Below, piece by piece: positions 26,501-27,726 of a stretch of DNA of 27,726 bases. Within the stretch, counting starts at the first letter, position 1, and the number at the start of each line of letters is the position of its first letter. Origin of the DNA: an uncultured Oscillospiraceae bacterium (GTDB lineage: Bacteria > Bacillota > Clostridia > Oscillospirales > Oscillospiraceae); NCBI GenBank assembly GCA_934589145.1, contig CAKTNW010000027.1:1-27726 (forward strand), given 5' to 3'. A program made the translations under genes and the position numbers. The notes beneath the pieces are model-generated. The model was not told the origin of the DNA, searched no databases, and saw only the letters and a list, made by a program, of their open reading frames with translations.

Positions 26501-27726
26501 CGATAGCGCAGAGAGGGCAGGGCGAAGGTCAGCTCCTCCTGCCGCAGCCGCTCCAGCGCGGAGCGGAGGGGGTGGCTCTCCGGCAGGGTCTGGCTGGCCC
26601 GGAAGAAGAATTGCAGCGCCGCCGCCTGCAGAGAGGGGCTGCGGCCCCGGCACTGGGCCAGGGCGAAGGCGGCCACCTGCTCTGCCCGCTCCTCCGTCAG
26701 CAGCTTCAGGGGCAGATAGCACAGGGTGTCCGTCAGAGCCAGCGCCGCGCCCTCGTCCTCCACATGGGGGGACTGGTAGTGGGACAGCAGCACCGACAGG
26801 AACTGCTCCGTCTCCTGGGGCGCGCAGTTTTCCAGCGTGGCGGACACCACCAGCTTGGCGGTGAAGCGGATATGGCTGGTCTGCTGGGGCGTCAGCTTGT
26901 GGTCGGGGTAAAACAGCAGGTTCAGATACTGGGACCACAGGGCGAACTGGGTCTGCTCCACCGCCGCGCGGGGCGCGGAGGAGGGCAGCTCCTTTTTGTA
27001 GCGCAGGCTGAACTTGGCCATCACCTGGCCCATCAGCGCCGCCGCCTGGCGGCGGATGTCGCCCTCCGGGTGCAGCAGCAGCTCATAGAGGAAGTACACC
27101 GTCTGGATCTTCTGGTTGGTGGACAGATAGGTGAAGTAGTCCTCCAGCACGCACAGATAGGTGCGCACCCGCGTCCAGTCCTTCTCGCTGCGGGCCATCT
27201 CCAGCAGATCGGAGAACAGTCCCTCGTGGCTGAGGCGGCGCATCATGTCCAGGTTGTGCTCCACCGCCGTCAGGCAGAAGGCACGGTAGTACTCGTCCGG
27301 CTTCATCAGGGCGATGTCCGGCTGGGGCGTTGGCTCGGTGTTCCGGCCCCGCAGCGTCACGTCCACGCCGTGGGCGATGAGATAGTCCTCAAAGTCCCGC
27401 AGCTTGCGGTAGACGTACTCATAGCGGCGCTTTTTGGCGGCGTCTACGTTGTCCAGCTTGCTGAGGATCACGTCAAAGGCGTCCTTCAGGGTGTACAGCG
27501 CCGCCGTCTCCCGGCCGTCCGCCTCCCGCCGCTGCTTGGAGCGGAAGTCGGCGTAGATCAGCAGCATGGACTCCACCGACAGGTTGGCCAGCTCCAGATC
27601 CCAGGTGGAGTGGTTGCCCGCCACCTGGCCCACCTGGGGAAGGCCGGAGCGGGTCAGCCACTCGTCGGTATAGTAGTAGTGGAGATAGGGCACCCGTTCG
27701 CCGGGCATGCAGCCGAATTTGCCGAT
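23593..27726 (-). CDS. Giant multidomain protein: helical repeats, NadD-like nucleotidyltransferase, GNAT-like and phosphoribosyltransferase-like domains (5' end beyond window)
   Basis: At least 1378 codons; the frame is still open at the right edge, although an ATG exists at 27706-27708 (residue 1 below). Residues ~130-650 are helical repeats of HEAT/ARM type (for example GDIRRQAAALMGQVMAKF, VVVRQRAGRALLGIAPRL). From ~683 a nucleotidyltransferase domain begins KVAFFPGTFDPFTLSHKAL, includes LYLIVGSDVIHGAS and ends with ISSTRIREN (~840), as in NadD/CoaD-type adenylyl or cytidylyl transferases. Residues ~930-1040 resemble a GNAT acyltransferase (CVTGLYG to LLRQQGLRPV). Residues ~1090-1300 contain the type I phosphoribosyltransferase-like loop VILVDDQLHTGRR (~1184). 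The C-terminus is helical. It heads the cluster with the dehydrogenase-like and flavin reductase-like genes. The reaction is unknown. Confidence 0.85.
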   Translation of the reverse strand: MGKFGCMPGERVPYLHYYYTDEWLTRSGLPQVGQVAGNHSTWDLELANLSVESMLLIYADFRSKQRREADGRETAALYTLKDAFDVILSKLDNVDAAKKRRYEYVYRKLRDFEDYLIAHGVDVTLRGRNTEPTPQPDIALMKPDEYYRAFCLTAVEHNLDMMRRLSHEGLFSDLLEMARSEKDWTRVRTYLCVLEDYFTYLSTNQKIQTVYFLYELLLHPEGDIRRQAAALMGQVMAKFSLRYKKELPSSAPRAAVEQTQFALWSQYLNLLFYPDHKLTPQQTSHIRFTAKLVVSATLENCAPQETEQFLSVLLSHYQSPHVEDEGAALALTDTLCYLPLKLLTEERAEQVAAFALAQCRGRSPSLQAAALQFFFRASQTLPESHPLRSALERLRQEELTFALPSLRYRYARVCGVPAEQAMEALTNEEVSDILLDNLKTATPWMIKVVNVELLSRYAACGMGSAMQIAAHFANLIRVSEAVVVRQRAGRALLGIAPRLTSEERNEIAVELAKALESGHYEFSKYIPQYLGTFMLWLPPAELDEVIDYLAELLSHSADSVVASALDTVGFALESYRTYPQRFPEEEAVWDRRRRRLAGLLLKGMASYRQAVQQEAMYVLGDTLFASPRFPDERRAWLFTLCAHKLLFLMHENQEEGLNDLYCSAALYRMYQFIVRYETDNGPFRFTQRQKVAFFPGTFDPFTLSHKALACTIRDMGYEVFLAVDEFSWSKKTQPSLIRRRIASMSVADEFHVHLFPYNIPVNIATPGDLRRLKDMFAGRELYLIVGSDVIHGASSYKAAPSPDSVHSMNHIVFRRVSALHGEEKDVDADVGMITGKVVQLQLPSQLEDISSTRIRENIDMNRDISHLIDPMVQEYIYQRGLYLREPQYKPLLSPGTLRFDEAAPEGPLLAELQAIGMPPAAAQGVQRRGERIMTLRSGGELLAAASFDQRRTRELLALLGDPVRVNDVRNAASGRLLCVTGLYGQDDESLQLLLTQLFAQAMEQDCLWALFAALDAPASPMADDLLRQQGLRPVRPGDPSLLLADMSAPVVFLQNVETAIKPPFSGDSAVLSAIRQARRRFKLGLVALYPGRLIFTISSQLVLHRLVEKITALNGVPMTPTQPRVLGPYMCVPFGKLLRRAAIPNTVTKTIHTDKVFAADRRTQWIQAFPGYAPLADQMRVVHSFRRPVILVDDQLHTGRRIGVLDPLAREQQVKIKEVLVGILSGQGRDLAQQLGRDVDYVYFVPNLRAWYVESTLYPFIGGDTVEHPAMERSGLQPSVNLILPYVYPEHLRQCGADAAYTFSRTCIENTLYIIEALETAYRRVYARSLTLRRLSEAVVLPLCPDKGRMQYSLDGAVSDYLRDDLETLRRLENLFR

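Overview
The window is a gene-dense, GC-rich stretch of bacterial chromosome. The Gram-positive features (strong AGGAGG ribosome binding sites, an M-box riboswitch before mgtE, recD2, comF, a DUF1540 protein) and the protein sequences suggest an anaerobic gut Firmicute of the Oscillospiraceae type. That placement is inference from gene content, not a search result. There are no rRNA or tRNA genes, no CRISPR array and no intact mobile element.

Layout. 1-450: the last codons of typA, then a palindrome-rich relic that looks like a deleted IS200/IS605-type element on the minus strand. 449-1528 (minus): a DUF1540 cysteine-rich small protein, two half-length TauE/SafE (TSUP) transporter subunits overlapping by 4 bp, and the broken tail of a likely XRE regulator. 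1860-3546 (minus): mgtE behind its own promoter, M-box and terminator. 3611-9394 (plus): radC, then uvrB followed by a tightly packed run (unknown membrane protein, DMT transporter, TraX-like protein, YbaK-type deacylase). 9878-15979 (plus): uvrA, a small membrane protein, recD2 and comF. 16477-21256 (plus): three monocistronic-looking genes, mreB, a class I aminotransferase and pyrG, each with a recognisable promoter. 21292-27726 (minus): a three-gene cluster running in from the right edge. It encodes a giant (over 1370 aa) multidomain protein, a malate/lactate-dehydrogenase-like protein with an extra N-terminal domain, and an NAD(P)H-dependent flavin oxidoreductase-like protein with a possible second flavodoxin-like half.

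Two themes stand out. First, DNA repair and uptake genes (radC, uvrB, uvrA, recD2, comF) dominate the left half, but uvrA and uvrB are separated by four unrelated genes. Second, the spaces between genes hold at least three families of hairpin repeats. In each, a constant frame surrounds a stem whose sequence differs between copies while staying self-complementary. Two of the families tend to sit directly after stop codons, reading in the same direction as the gene.

The best candidate for an undescribed system is the right-hand minus-strand cluster. Its giant protein combines a helical-repeat region, a NadD-like nucleotidyltransferase, a GNAT-like segment and a phosphoribosyltransferase-like domain, next to two redox-enzyme-like proteins.
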